DNA of 10,110 nt from Oscillospiraceae bacterium (GCA_017409645.1 JAFQSI010000144.1:1-10110), one strand, 5' to 3'; positions 1 to 6,657 are shown, counted from the stretch's first letter. Made by a program: numbers and translations. The notes: a model not told the origin generated them from the sequence alone.

Positions 1-1
1 G

Positions 2-640
2 GTCACGGCCCTGTACGAAGAGTTCGCCGGGGAGCCGGTCCTGAACATCGCCATGGCCCAGGGCCTGTCCGGCACCTATCAGAGCGCCGCCGCCGCTGCG
101 GAGCTGTGCGACAGCTGCGAGGACATCACCGTGGTCAACAGCCGGACCCTCTGCGGTCCCCACCGCTACATGGTGGAGGGAGCCGTGGAAATGGCAAAGA
201 ACGGTGCGGACCTGAAGACTTTGCTTGCCTGGCTGAACGAGCGGATGGACTCCGCCAAGAGCTACCTGATCCCCGCGGACTTTGACTATCTGCGCCGGGG
301 CGGCCGTCTGAGCCCCCTGGTCAGCCATGTGGGCAAGCTGGCAGGTCTGGCTCCCGTCATGACCCAGACCGACGACGGCACCCGGCTCACCGTGGCCGGC
401 ATCCGCCGGGGCCTGAAGCACGCGGTCAAGTATGTGGTGGACGCCCTGGTCAAGGCCGGCATCGGCTCCGGCTGGAAGGTCTACATCTCCCACGCCGCCG
501 CCCCCGAAAAGGCAGACCTGGCCCTGGAAATGCTGAAGGCCGCCATGCCCCAGGCCCGGTATGAGATCGTCCCCCTGTCCCCCGCCTTCATCACCCAGGG
601 CGGCCCCAAGTGCATGGCCATCCAGTATGTGAAGCTTTGA
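2..640 (+). CDS. DegV family (fatty-acid-binding) protein, 5' end cut off by window
   Basis: The frame is open from position 2, so the true start lies before the window; 212 residues plus a TGA stop are present. DegV proteins are usually about 280 residues, so roughly the first 70 are missing. Visible family marks are a GLSGTYQSA segment (about residues 20-28 of the visible part), which in DegV proteins lines the lipid carboxylate pocket, and the later FDYLRRGGRLSP segment, typical of the boundary to the C-terminal lobe. Known members (FakB type) are cytosolic carriers that bind one fatty acid and present it to the kinase FakA for phosphorylation and entry into phospholipid synthesis. No fakA is visible here, so the substrate and role of this paralogue are open. 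The ATG at 53 is internal to the family fold and is not the start. The gene is followed by a strong hairpin and appears to end its transcription unit. Confidence 0.9.
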   Translation, partial: VTALYEEFAGEPVLNIAMAQGLSGTYQSAAAAAELCDSCEDITVVNSRTLCGPHRYMVEGAVEMAKNGADLKTLLAWLNERMDSAKSYLIPADFDYLRRGGRLSPLVSHVGKLAGLAPVMTQTDDGTRLTVAGIRRGLKHAVKYVVDALVKAGIGSGWKVYISHAAAPEKADLALEMLKAAMPQARYEIVPLSPAFITQGGPKCMAIQYVKL

Positions 641-689
641 GCTGAATGATCCAGCGTGTAGGCAAGCAATTCTGACAGATCAATTTTGC

Positions 690-728
690 CCGGCCCCCGG
701 TCCCCTTTGCAAGGGGACCGGGGGCCGG
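690..728. repeat. 18-bp perfect hairpin after degV
   Basis: Arms 690-707 and 711-728 are exactly complementary over 18 bp, with a 3-nt TGC loop. The sequence is very GC-rich. Neither side is followed by a run of T, so it is not a standard intrinsic terminator. It may still stabilise or delimit the degV mRNA 3' end, or be a relic of an intergenic palindromic repeat. Confidence 0.75.
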
Positions 729-795
729 TTCGGTCGACAAGGGTATGTCCGCACAACGCTGCAAATCAGGACACTTTTTTAGCAAAATTGCGACC

Positions 796-824
796 TGTAC
801 AAACCTGACGTTTTCTGGCAAAAT
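796..824 (+). promoter_or_regulatory. Candidate promoter for the MATE gene
   Basis: TGTACA (796-801) and CAAAAT (819-824) are spaced 17 bp apart, each matching 4 of 6 consensus bases. A TG dinucleotide at 816-817 gives an extended -10 arrangement. The rest of the 641-893 gap shows no gene and no clear operator. The assignment is weak. Confidence 0.3.
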
Positions 825-893
825 AGAAGCATCAGACAGGCGGGCCCGGGAATCGGGGAAAACCGCTAAAATCACCGAAAGGAAGTATTGCAA

Positions 894-2264
894 ATGAGCA
901 ACGCGAACCAGAATTCCGCCCTCGGCACGGCCCCGATAGGGAAGCTGATGGTCAAGATGGCGGTCCCCGCCGTGGTGGCCCAGGTGGTCAACCTGCTGTA
1001 CAACATCGTCGACCGGATCTACATCGGCCAGGGCGTGGGTGCCATGGCCCTGACGGGCGTGGGATTGTGCATGCCCCTGATGATGTTCATGAACGCCTTC
1101 GCCATGCTGGCCGGTGCCGGCGGTGCGCCCCGGGCGGCCATCGCCATGGGCCGGGGCGACAAGAACGAAGCCAGCAAGATCATGTCCAACTCCTTCTCCC
1201 TGCTGCTGATCTTCGCCGTGGGCATTACCACCGTGTATCTTAGCTTTGCGGAGCCCATGCTGATGATGTTCGGCGCCAGCGCCGAGACGCTGCCCTACTC
1301 CATGGAGTACATGGGCATCATCTCCTGGGGCGCGGTGTTCACCCTGATCGTCATGGGCATGAACCCCTTCCTGACCAGCCAGGGCTTCTCCTCCTTCGCC
1401 ATGATGACCACCGTCATCGGCGCGGGCATCAACATCGCACTGGACCCCATCTTCATCTTCACCTTTGACATGGGCGTCCGGGGTGCCGCTCTGGCCACGG
1501 TGCTGAGCCAGGCGGTAGGTGCCATCTTCGTCCTGAATTTCCTGACCCGGGGCAAGAAGTCCTTCCTGCGCATCACCCTGCCCGCCATGAAGCTCGAGGG
1601 CAAGATCGTCGGCTCCATCCTGGCTCTGGGCGTTTCCGGCTTCGTGATGGTGGCCACCGAGTCCCTGCTGTCCATCTCCTTCAACTCCAGCCTCCAGAAG
1701 TTCGGCGGCGACCTGGCCGTCGGCTCCATGACCATCCTGACCAGCTGCATCCAGCTGGCCCAGATGCCCGCCTCCGGCATCGCCCAGGGCTGCCAGCCCA
1801 TCACCTCCTTCAACTTCGGCGCCGGTCAGCACGACCGGGTGAAGAAGTGCTTCAAGCTCCAGCTGCTGGTGGCCGCGGGCTACACCACGCTGTTCTGGGC
1901 CGCCGCCATGCTGATCCCCCGGGTCTTCGTCCAGATGTTCAACAACGACGCCGCCCTGGTGGAGCATACCGCCTGGGCCATGCGGATCTACATGGCCGGC
2001 GTCTTCTCCCTGGGCTTCCAGCTGGTGTGCCAGCAGTCCTTCGTGGCCCTGGGCGAGGCAAAGATCAGCCTGCTGATGGCCTGTCTGCGTAAGCTGATCC
2101 TGCTGATCCCCCTGATTTTCATCCTGCCCCTGTTCTTCGAGAACAAGGTCATGGCGGTCTTCCTGGCGGAGCCCATCTCCGACATCATCGCCGCCGCCGT
2201 CACCACCGGCACCTTCCTGGCCCGGTTCGACAAGATCCTGAAAAACGGCCCCGGCGGCCGATAA
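894..2264 (+). CDS. MATE family multidrug/cation antiporter
   Basis: This is a 456-residue integral membrane protein with about twelve hydrophobic helices in two similar halves, the usual size for the MATE family. Such proteins export cationic drugs or metabolites in exchange for Na+ or H+. The N-terminal half carries the characteristic NLLYNIVDRIYIG segment (near residues 33-45). The C-terminal half carries GIAQGCQPITSFNFGAG (near residues 296-312), the equivalent of the QPIxxxNYGA family motif. The ATG at 894 was chosen because GGAAG (881-885) sits 8 nt upstream; an in-frame TTG at 888 lies too close to that site. The substrate cannot be told from sequence. The gene stands alone between a hairpin upstream and an intrinsic terminator downstream. 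Confidence 0.93.
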   Translation: MSNANQNSALGTAPIGKLMVKMAVPAVVAQVVNLLYNIVDRIYIGQGVGAMALTGVGLCMPLMMFMNAFAMLAGAGGAPRAAIAMGRGDKNEASKIMSNSFSLLLIFAVGITTVYLSFAEPMLMMFGASAETLPYSMEYMGIISWGAVFTLIVMGMNPFLTSQGFSSFAMMTTVIGAGINIALDPIFIFTFDMGVRGAALATVLSQAVGAIFVLNFLTRGKKSFLRITLPAMKLEGKIVGSILALGVSGFVMVATESLLSISFNSSLQKFGGDLAVGSMTILTSCIQLAQMPASGIAQGCQPITSFNFGAGQHDRVKKCFKLQLLVAAGYTTLFWAAAMLIPRVFVQMFNNDAALVEHTAWAMRIYMAGVFSLGFQLVCQQSFVALGEAKISLLMACLRKLILLIPLIFILPLFFENKVMAVFLAEPISDIIAAAVTTGTFLARFDKILKNGPGGR

Positions 2265-2295
2265 CACGGCGAGCCTTCGGATCATGATATTTTTT

Positions 2296-2332
2296 GGCGT
2301 GCTGCACAGGAATGTGCAGCACGCCTTTTTTT
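2296..2332 (+). terminator. Intrinsic terminator of the MATE gene
   Basis: A 13-bp perfect stem (2296-2308 with 2313-2325) has a GNRA-type GGAA loop and is followed directly by seven T (2326-2332). It lies about 30 nt after the MATE stop codon. Confidence 0.93.
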
Positions 2333-2347
2333 GACGAATGGAAAGAT

Positions 2348-2371
2348 CCCCTGCTTCCCGGGAAGCAGGGG
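2348..2371 (-). terminator. 24-bp perfect palindrome, probable terminator of the Xre gene
   Basis: Positions 2348-2371 read identically on both strands (arms start CCCCTGCTTCCC). It lies 7 bp beyond the stop of the minus-strand Xre gene. On that strand it is followed by ATCTTTCC, a poor U-tract, so termination is likely but not certain. It may also act as a backup barrier behind the MATE terminator. Confidence 0.55.
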
Positions 2372-2378
2372 GGTGCGG

Positions 2379-2600
2379 TCATCGCTTGGGATATGGCTGT
2401 TTTTCCGGCGTCCGGCCCAGCAGATAATCGATGCTGGTATTATAGTAGTCCGCCAGCTTGTGCAGGGCGCCGATGGGAACGTTCAGCTTGCCCAGCTCAT
2501 AGTCGGAATAGGTCGTCTGGTGGATCTGCAGCAGCTCCGCCAGGGCGGCCTGCTTCAGGTCACGGTCTTCCCGGAGGTCCCGCAGTCTGTTTCTGTACAT
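2379..2600 (-). CDS. Xre/Cro-type helix-turn-helix repressor, 73 aa
   Basis: The protein consists almost only of a Cro/CI-type HTH domain. LRDLREDRDLKQAALAELLQ (about residues 7-26) covers the first helices and turn. HQTTYSDYELGKLNVPIGAL (28-47) is the recognition helix plus the conserved YE.G...P...L segment. ADYYNTSIDYLLGRT (50-64) is the classic closing motif of the family. The ATG at 2600 is preceded by AAGGGTGA at a suitable distance. The same frame stays open upstream to 2966, but that part is antisense to the neighbouring gene and lacks family sequence. No ligand-binding or dimerisation extension is present. The gene diverges from the small gene at 2694, and the shared gap holds two palindromic sites that it probably binds. 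It is therefore inferred to repress the divergent gene and perhaps itself. Confidence 0.9.
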   Translation of the reverse strand: MYRNRLRDLREDRDLKQAALAELLQIHQTTYSDYELGKLNVPIGALHKLADYYNTSIDYLLGRTPEKQPYPKR

Positions 2601-2627
2601 AATATCACCCTTGGATAAGTATGGGGC

Positions 2628-2642
2628 AAGGGATATTCCCTT
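2628..2642. promoter_or_regulatory. Operator-like palindrome O1
   Basis: AAGGGATATTCCCTT has 6-bp arms around TAT. It is the exact reverse complement of the site at 2653-2667. It ends one base before the -35 box of the small-gene promoter, on the side facing the Xre gene. That it is the Xre repressor's site is inferred from position and symmetry. Confidence 0.7.
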
Positions 2643-2643
2643 A

Positions 2644-2672
2644 TTGACTTTTAAGGGAATATCCCTTAAACT
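2644..2672 (+). promoter_or_regulatory. Promoter of the 79-aa small gene
   Basis: TTGACT (2644-2649, 5 of 6 consensus) and TAAACT (2667-2672, 4 of 6) are separated by exactly 17 bp. Operator-like site O2 fills the spacer and touches the -10 box, so a bound repressor would exclude RNA polymerase. No convincing -35/-10 pair was found for the opposite (Xre) direction. Confidence 0.7.
2653..2667. promoter_or_regulatory. Operator-like palindrome O2
   Basis: AAGGGAATATCCCTT is the reverse complement of O1. Its dyad extends to 8-bp arms (2651-2669). The centre lies 25 bp from the O1 centre, about 2.4 helical turns. It occupies the spacer of the promoter at 2644-2672. Confidence 0.7.
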
Positions 2673-2693
2673 GACCCAAAAGGAGGAATGTAT

Positions 2694-2933
2694 ATGCTCG
2701 AATGGGTGCTGCGGATCGCAGACCGGGTGGACGCACTGGCGAAGGCCGACCCGGAATATCAGGAACTGGCCCAGCAGCGGAAGGCTCTGGAACCGAAATT
2801 CGAGGAGCTTCTGGACCGGCTGGCCCCGGCGGACCGGGAGCTGCTGCTGAGCTACATGGATGTGGTGGGGAATATGAGCTACCGGACCAGCCAGCTGGCC
2901 TGGCTCTACGGAAAGCGCCATCCCCACGAATAA
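2694..2933 (+). CDS. Small helical protein of unknown function, 79 aa (DUF6809-like pattern)
   Basis: No function is recognised. The protein is acidic to neutral and predicted largely alpha-helical. A central segment rich in E, L and K (about residues 20-50) is followed by LLLSYMDVVGNMSYRTSQLA. The pattern DPEY..L....K.LE..F..LL..L...D..LL..YMD..G resembles small Clostridia proteins I recall as DUF6809; that match is from memory. There is no signal peptide, membrane segment or cysteine. The ATG at 2694 is preferred because AGGAGG (2681-2686) is 7 nt away; the ATG at 2688 would leave only 1 nt. The gene is divergent from the Xre repressor, and its promoter contains the operator pair, so it is probably that repressor's main target. 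It ends inside a bidirectional terminator. Confidence 0.75.
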   Translation: MLEWVLRIADRVDALAKADPEYQELAQQRKALEPKFEELLDRLAPADRELLLSYMDVVGNMSYRTSQLAWLYGKRHPHE

Positions 2934-2964
2934 AGCCCGCCCGGAAACCGGGCGGGCTTTATTC
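2928..2964. terminator. Bidirectional terminator between the small gene and glyQS
   Basis: A 17-bp perfect stem (2928-2944 with 2948-2964) closes on an AAA loop. The outer part is A/T-rich, so both strands read TTTATTC after the GC core. It overlaps the stop codon of the plus-strand small gene and starts 7 bp beyond the stop of glycyl-tRNA synthetase on the minus strand. Confidence 0.92.
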
Positions 2965-2971
2965 ATTCAGA

Positions 2972-4399
2972 TCAGAACTCGCACTTCTTGGCGATGTAGT
3001 CCTTCAGCTCAGAAATGGGGATGCGGACCTGCTCCATGGTGTCGCGGTCGCGGACGGTGACACAGTTGTCGGCCTCGACCTCGCCGTCGCCCACGGTCTG
3101 GAAGTCCACGGTGATGCACAGGGGCGTGCCGATCTCATCCTCACGGCGGTAGCGCTTGCCGATGGAGCCGGCGTCGTCGAAGTCCACCATGAAGTCCTTC
3201 TTGAGCATCTTGTAGATCTCCTCAGCCTTGGGGGACAGCTTCTTGCTCAGGGGCAGGACAGCGGCCTTGAAGGGAGCCAGAGCGGGATGCAGATGCAGCA
3301 CGGTGCGGATGTCGGGGTTGCCCTTCTTGTCCACGCCCACCTGCTCCTCGTCATAGGCCTCGCACAGGAAGGCCAGGGCCACACGGTCGCAGCCCAGGGA
3401 AGGCTCGATGACGTAGGGGATGTAATGCTCGTTGCGCTCCTGGTCATAGTACTCCAGGGACTTGCCGGAGGCCTCCTGATGGCGGCCCAGGTCGTAGTTG
3501 GTCCGGTCGGCGATGCCCCACAGCTCGCCCCAGCCGGAGCCGAAGGGGAACTGGTACTCGATGTCGGTGGTGGCGCGGGAGTAGAAGGCCAGCTCGGCGG
3601 GATCATGGTCACGCAGACGCAGGGAATCCTCCTTGATGCCCAGGGAGGTCAGCCAGTTCTTGCAGAAATCCTTCCAGTAGGCGAACCACTCCAGGTCGGT
3701 GCCGGGCTGGCAGAAGAACTCGCACTCCATCTGCTCGAACTCGCGGGTACGGAAGGTGAAGTTGCCGGGGGTGATCTCGTTGCGGAAGGCCTTGCCCACC
3801 TGGCAGACGCCGAAGGGCAGCTTCTTGCGGGTGGTGCGCTGGATGTTGGCGAAGTTGACAAAGATGCCCTGGGCAGTCTCGGGCCGCAGGTAGGCGGTGG
3901 AGGAGCTATCCTCGGTGACGCCGATCTTGGTCTGGAACATCAGGTTGAAGTTGCGGATGGAGGTGAAGTGATGCTTGCCGCAGTTGGGGCAGACCACGTC
4001 CTCGTGATCCTGGATGAAGTCGTTCATCTGATCGGTGTTCATGGCGTCCACATTGACTTCCTTGCCGGACTCGCTGGCGGCGATCAGCTGGTCAGCGCGC
4101 TGACGGGAGCCGCAGCCCTTGCAGTCCACCAGGGGGTCGGAGAAGGAGCCCACATGGCCGGTGGTGACCCAGGTCTGGGGGTTCATGATGATGGCGGCGT
4201 CCAGACCAACGTTGTAGTCAGACTCCTGGACGAACTTCTTCAGCCAGGCCTTCTTGACGTTGTTCTTGAACTCCACGCCCAGGGGGCCGTAGTCCCAGGA
4301 GTTGGCCAGGCCGCCGTAGATCTCGGAGCCGGCGTAGACATAGCCTCTGTTCTTGCAGAGGTTCACGATCATATCCAGTGTCTTTTCACTGTTCTTCAT
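2972..4399 (-). CDS. glyQS: Glycyl-tRNA synthetase, single-chain (alpha2) type
   Basis: This cytosolic enzyme charges tRNA-Gly with glycine using ATP; at 475 residues it is the usual size for the dimeric bacterial single-chain form. Visible in order are the N-terminal GYVYAGSEIYGGLANSWDYG (19-38), typical of this form; a zinc-type pair of CxxC motifs (C93/C96 and C137/C140) in the inserted domain; class II motif 2, FRNEITPGNFTFRTREFEQ (206-224); motif 3, EPSLGCDRVALAFL (332-345); and a C-terminal HGTP anticodon-binding domain from about residue 366. The start ATG at 4399 has GGGAGG about 9 nt upstream. A near-consensus promoter lies 40 bp further up, and the upstream gene has its own terminator, so it is transcribed alone. 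The leader is only about 35 nt, so there is no T-box riboswitch, which often controls synthetases in Firmicutes. The gene is named glyS in some annotations. Confidence 0.97.
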   Translation of the reverse strand: MKNSEKTLDMIVNLCKNRGYVYAGSEIYGGLANSWDYGPLGVEFKNNVKKAWLKKFVQESDYNVGLDAAIIMNPQTWVTTGHVGSFSDPLVDCKGCGSRQRADQLIAASESGKEVNVDAMNTDQMNDFIQDHEDVVCPNCGKHHFTSIRNFNLMFQTKIGVTEDSSSTAYLRPETAQGIFVNFANIQRTTRKKLPFGVCQVGKAFRNEITPGNFTFRTREFEQMECEFFCQPGTDLEWFAYWKDFCKNWLTSLGIKEDSLRLRDHDPAELAFYSRATTDIEYQFPFGSGWGELWGIADRTNYDLGRHQEASGKSLEYYDQERNEHYIPYVIEPSLGCDRVALAFLCEAYDEEQVGVDKKGNPDIRTVLHLHPALAPFKAAVLPLSKKLSPKAEEIYKMLKKDFMVDFDDAGSIGKRYRREDEIGTPLCITVDFQTVGDGEVEADNCVTVRDRDTMEQVRIPISELKDYIAKKCEF

Positions 4400-4440
4400 A
4401 AAAAAGGTCCTCCCTTTGAAAATTTCAGGAAACTTTCGTT

Positions 4441-4469
4441 ATTATACAGAGGTTTTATGCAAAAATCAA
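4441..4469 (-). promoter_or_regulatory. Near-consensus sigma-A promoter of glyQS
   Basis: On the minus strand TTGATT (4469-4464) and a perfect TATAAT (4446-4441) are separated by 17 bp. Transcription should start near 4434, leaving a leader of about 35 nt before the ATG at 4399. Confidence 0.9.
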
Positions 4470-4494
4470 GCATACGTTTCCTTTTTGTATACAA

Positions 4495-4537
4495 AAAACA
4501 AAATATTCCCCACAAGAGCAAGGGTTCTTGTGGGGAA
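4495..4537 (-). terminator. Intrinsic terminator of the acyltransferase gene
   Basis: A 12-bp perfect stem (4506-4517 with 4526-4537) has an 8-nt loop. On the minus strand it is followed by TATTTTGTTTTTT. It lies about 55 bp beyond the acyltransferase stop and upstream of the glyQS promoter, so it separates the two genes. Confidence 0.9.
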
Positions 4538-4591
4538 AACAAGTATGATCGGGCATCCATACAGCACTTTGCACGTTGCATTTTACATTTC

Positions 4592-5425
4592 TCAGCCCGC
4601 GGCATGCTCCGGGCCCAGGTCGGCGGCCATGATGGCGTGGACCCGGTCGGCGATCTGGGTGGTGGTGACGCCCTTCAGCTCCTCGGGCTCGATGACCTCC
4701 AGCAGCCGGAACCGGACGTCGGTCCGGCGGAATCTTTTCACATTGGACAGGATATTCTGGGTGCCGTTCAGGGTGCAGACCACGATGGGCACGTTCGCCT
4801 TCTGGGCGATCTTGAAGACGCCGGGCCGGAACCGGTGCAGCAGCTTTCCGTCCCGGATGATGCCGCCCTCGGGGAAGACGGCGATGTTGGCCTTGTCCTC
4901 CTTCAAAATGGAGATGCATTTGAGGATGGTCCTCAGGGCCGCCCGGTCATTCTCCCGGTCCAGCAGCTGGCACTGGATCTTCAGCATCATCGGGCCGATG
5001 ATGGGCTTCCGGAGATTCTCCTTCTTGGAGATGAAGGCCAGCTGGGCGTCCGGGAACAGGGTCAGGGGGATGCCCGGATCCAGCTCCATCAGATGGTTGC
5101 ACACCAGCAGGAAGCGGCCCTCCTTGGGCAGCTTTTCGGTGCCCAGGGCATCGATCCGGCAGCCCAGCAGCCGGAACACCGCCGGGGCGTAGAGCTTCAC
5201 GATGGCGCGGGTGTAGGGATCGTCCCCGTCCTGTTCCCGCTCCGGGTCCACGAACAGACTGGGGATCCACACCGCCAGGACGCAGATCACCAGACACAGC
5301 ACGAAGCCCCCGAGGAAGCCCAGCGGCAGCAGCCACAGCCAGCCCAGGGACGAAAAGCCCCCGGCCGCAAAGCAGATCCCGGCCGCGAACAGGGCCGAGA
5401 GGATGTAAATCAAATTCAAAAGCAC
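4592..5425 (-). CDS. PlsC-like 1-acylglycerol-3-phosphate acyltransferase
   Basis: The 277-residue protein has two N-terminal hydrophobic helices (about 2-22 and 28-55) followed by a PlsC/LPLAT acyltransferase domain on the cytosolic face. Family motifs are NHLMELD (110-116), giving the catalytic H111 and D116 pair; the KKENLRKPIIG substrate segment (134-144); FPEGG (184-188) where most members have FPEGT; and VPIVVCTLNG (212-221). PlsC enzymes acylate lysophosphatidic acid to phosphatidic acid in phospholipid synthesis. The FPEGG variant leaves exact substrate choice less certain. The start is GTG at 5425, with GGAGG 7 nt upstream on the minus strand; no better in-frame start exists nearby. 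No clear promoter was found between the start and the palindromic repeat at 5463. The gene ends before its own terminator at 4506-4537. Confidence 0.9.
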   Translation of the reverse strand: MLLNLIYILSALFAAGICFAAGGFSSLGWLWLLPLGFLGGFVLCLVICVLAVWIPSLFVDPEREQDGDDPYTRAIVKLYAPAVFRLLGCRIDALGTEKLPKEGRFLLVCNHLMELDPGIPLTLFPDAQLAFISKKENLRKPIIGPMMLKIQCQLLDRENDRAALRTILKCISILKEDKANIAVFPEGGIIRDGKLLHRFRPGVFKIAQKANVPIVVCTLNGTQNILSNVKRFRRTDVRFRLLEVIEPEELKGVTTTQIADRVHAIMAADLGPEHAAG

Positions 5426-5462
5426 GGAAATACCTCCAAATACAAAATAGAGAGATTGACAC

Positions 5463-5579
5463 TTGGCCCCCTCTTAGAGGGGGCTGTCAGCGTCAGCTGA
5501 CTGGGGGAGTGTCCTATCATTGGAGGTACACCCCCTCCACCGCTTACGCGGTCCCCCTCCCCCTGCGGGGGAGGCAAGG
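5463..5579. repeat. Intergenic palindromic (MITE-like) repeat, about 117 bp
   Basis: The ends are imperfect inverted repeats: TTGGCCCCCTC on the left against GGGGGAGGCAAGG on the right. Inside are local hairpins at 5466-5484 (GCCCCCTC arms), 5492-5501 (GTCAGCTGAC palindrome), 5539-5552 (ACCGC/GCGGT) and 5556-5574 (CCTCCCCC/GGGGGAGG). The inner blocks around GGGGGAGTGT (5503-5512) and ACACCCCC (5528-5535) can pair with each other. It carries no gene and lies between two divergent genes. It resembles small non-autonomous intergenic elements common in Oscillospiraceae, a resemblance from memory. Exact ends are uncertain by a few bases. Confidence 0.6.
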
Positions 5580-5662
5580 CAGGCCGGTAAATACTGTAAC
5601 TGATTATACCGCCCCCGACAGAAGGTGGCAAGGGCGCTTTCGTGAATTTTTTGCAAAGACTA

Positions 5663-5691
5663 TGGAAAAAGGCGGGAAGCTGCTGTATAAT
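5663..5691 (+). promoter_or_regulatory. Promoter of the eight-helix membrane protein
   Basis: A perfect TATAAT (5686-5691) is preceded, with 17-bp spacing, by TGGAAA (5663-5668, 4 of 6). It lies 28 bp before the ATG at 5720. Confidence 0.7.
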
Positions 5692-5719
5692 GGACAGGTC
5701 AACAACTGGAGGTCATCAA

Positions 5720-6571
5720 ATGCACACTTTACGGAACCGAATTCTCTTTTTCAGCGTCACCGGCGCGGCAGGGCTTGCGTCGCTGATGCTGCACAACTAT
5801 ATGATGGACAACTGCTTCGACGCCAAGGGGCTGCTGATCGACGGGAATCTGCCCGGACGGCTGCTGTGGGTGGTGGGCATCGGCTTCGCCGTTTTTCTGG
5901 CGCTGATACTGCGCACCATCGGCGGCGAGGGCAGCTACGAGGATAATTTTCCTCCCTGTCTGCTCAGCGGCAGCCTGATGCTGGCGGCGGGCGCGGTCCT
6001 GTGCTGGGCCATCCCGGAACTGGCCCTGGAAGCAGGGGAGCCGGTGCCCGGCGTGACGGGTCTGCCGCTGCTGGTCCAGAACATCACCGATCGGGCGGTG
6101 CAGTATCTGCCCTGGGCAGCCGCGGCGGCCATGGGGGTGCTGGGCATATGCCGGATGCTGGGCCGGAAGCCCTGGCCCATCCTGAGCGGCGCCGTCTGTC
6201 TGTTCTATATGCTGATTCTGGTGACCAATTACCGGCTCTGGAGCGCCGATCCCCAGATCCACGACTATGCCTACCTGCTTCTGGCGGAGGTGCTGCTGAT
6301 GCTCTGCTCCTTCCACCGGACCTGCTGCGACGCCGGCGTCATCCAGCGCAAAAGGCTCATCGCCACGGGACTCTGTGCGGCGGTGTGCTGCATGGCGTCC
6401 CTGTCCGTGGGCTTCCAGGGGGGCTTCTTCCTGGCCTCGGGCCTGTGGGCCGCGGGCTGCCTGTGCAATGTGGCCCAGCTGCCGCCGGACCCGGAGGAGG
6501 AAGAGGAAAGCCCCGAACAGCCGGAGGAGCCTGCCGGGGAAGCAGAAAACCCCCCGGACCCGTTGGCATGA
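5720..6571 (+). CDS. Integral membrane protein of unknown function, 8 predicted helices
   Basis: I do not recognise a family. The 283-residue protein has about eight hydrophobic segments (roughly 8-24, 47-65, 79-98, 129-146, 151-169, 182-198, 212-230 and 232-250), joined by short loops. It then has a charged, non-membrane C-terminal tail of about 28 residues rich in E and P. Cysteines are frequent (for example CC at 202-203 and 223-224), but no CxxC or other catalytic signature stands out. The ATG at 5720 is chosen because GGAGG (5708-5712) is 7 nt upstream and a promoter precedes it; an in-frame ATG at 5642 would lie upstream of that promoter. It is transcribed alone and converges on the gene ending at 6921. 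Only the topology-level description is supported. Confidence 0.82.
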   Translation: MHTLRNRILFFSVTGAAGLASLMLHNYMMDNCFDAKGLLIDGNLPGRLLWVVGIGFAVFLALILRTIGGEGSYEDNFPPCLLSGSLMLAAGAVLCWAIPELALEAGEPVPGVTGLPLLVQNITDRAVQYLPWAAAAAMGVLGICRMLGRKPWPILSGAVCLFYMLILVTNYRLWSADPQIHDYAYLLLAEVLLMLCSFHRTCCDAGVIQRKRLIATGLCAAVCCMASLSVGFQGGFFLASGLWAAGCLCNVAQLPPDPEEEEESPEQPEEPAGEAENPPDPLA

Positions 6572-6621
6572 CTCTGCCGGAGAAATACAGAAATTGGAGT
6601 GCCTGCCGGTGCCCCACATCA

Positions 6622-6657
6622 GTCAAGGGAGGATGCCCAGAGGCATCCTCCCTTGAC
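6622..6657. repeat. 16-bp perfect hairpin downstream of the membrane-protein gene
   Basis: Arms 6622-6637 and 6642-6657 (GTCAAGGGAGGATGCC and its complement) enclose a CAGA loop. There is no T-tract on either strand, so it is not a standard terminator, although it begins only 50 bp after the stop codon. Confidence 0.8.

Noticed and set aside
591..2285. Long minus-strand open frame antisense to the MATE gene (564 codons)
   Set aside because: Its translation is low-complexity H/Q/G/D sequence with no family resemblance, a by-product of GC-rich codon use on the other strand. The MATE protein opposite is unmistakable.
2601..2966. N-terminal extension of the Xre regulator to 195 codons
   Set aside because: The extra part is antisense to the small gene and the operators. 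The 73-residue form is a complete HTH domain with its own ribosome site.
4400..4591. T-box riboswitch upstream of glyQS
   Set aside because: The only strong hairpin here is the acyltransferase terminator, upstream of the glyQS promoter. The remaining leader is too short.
2702..5500. 932-codon plus-strand open frame across the small gene, glyQS and the acyltransferase
   Set aside because: It is antisense to two clear genes, runs through a terminator and a promoter, and has shadow-like composition.
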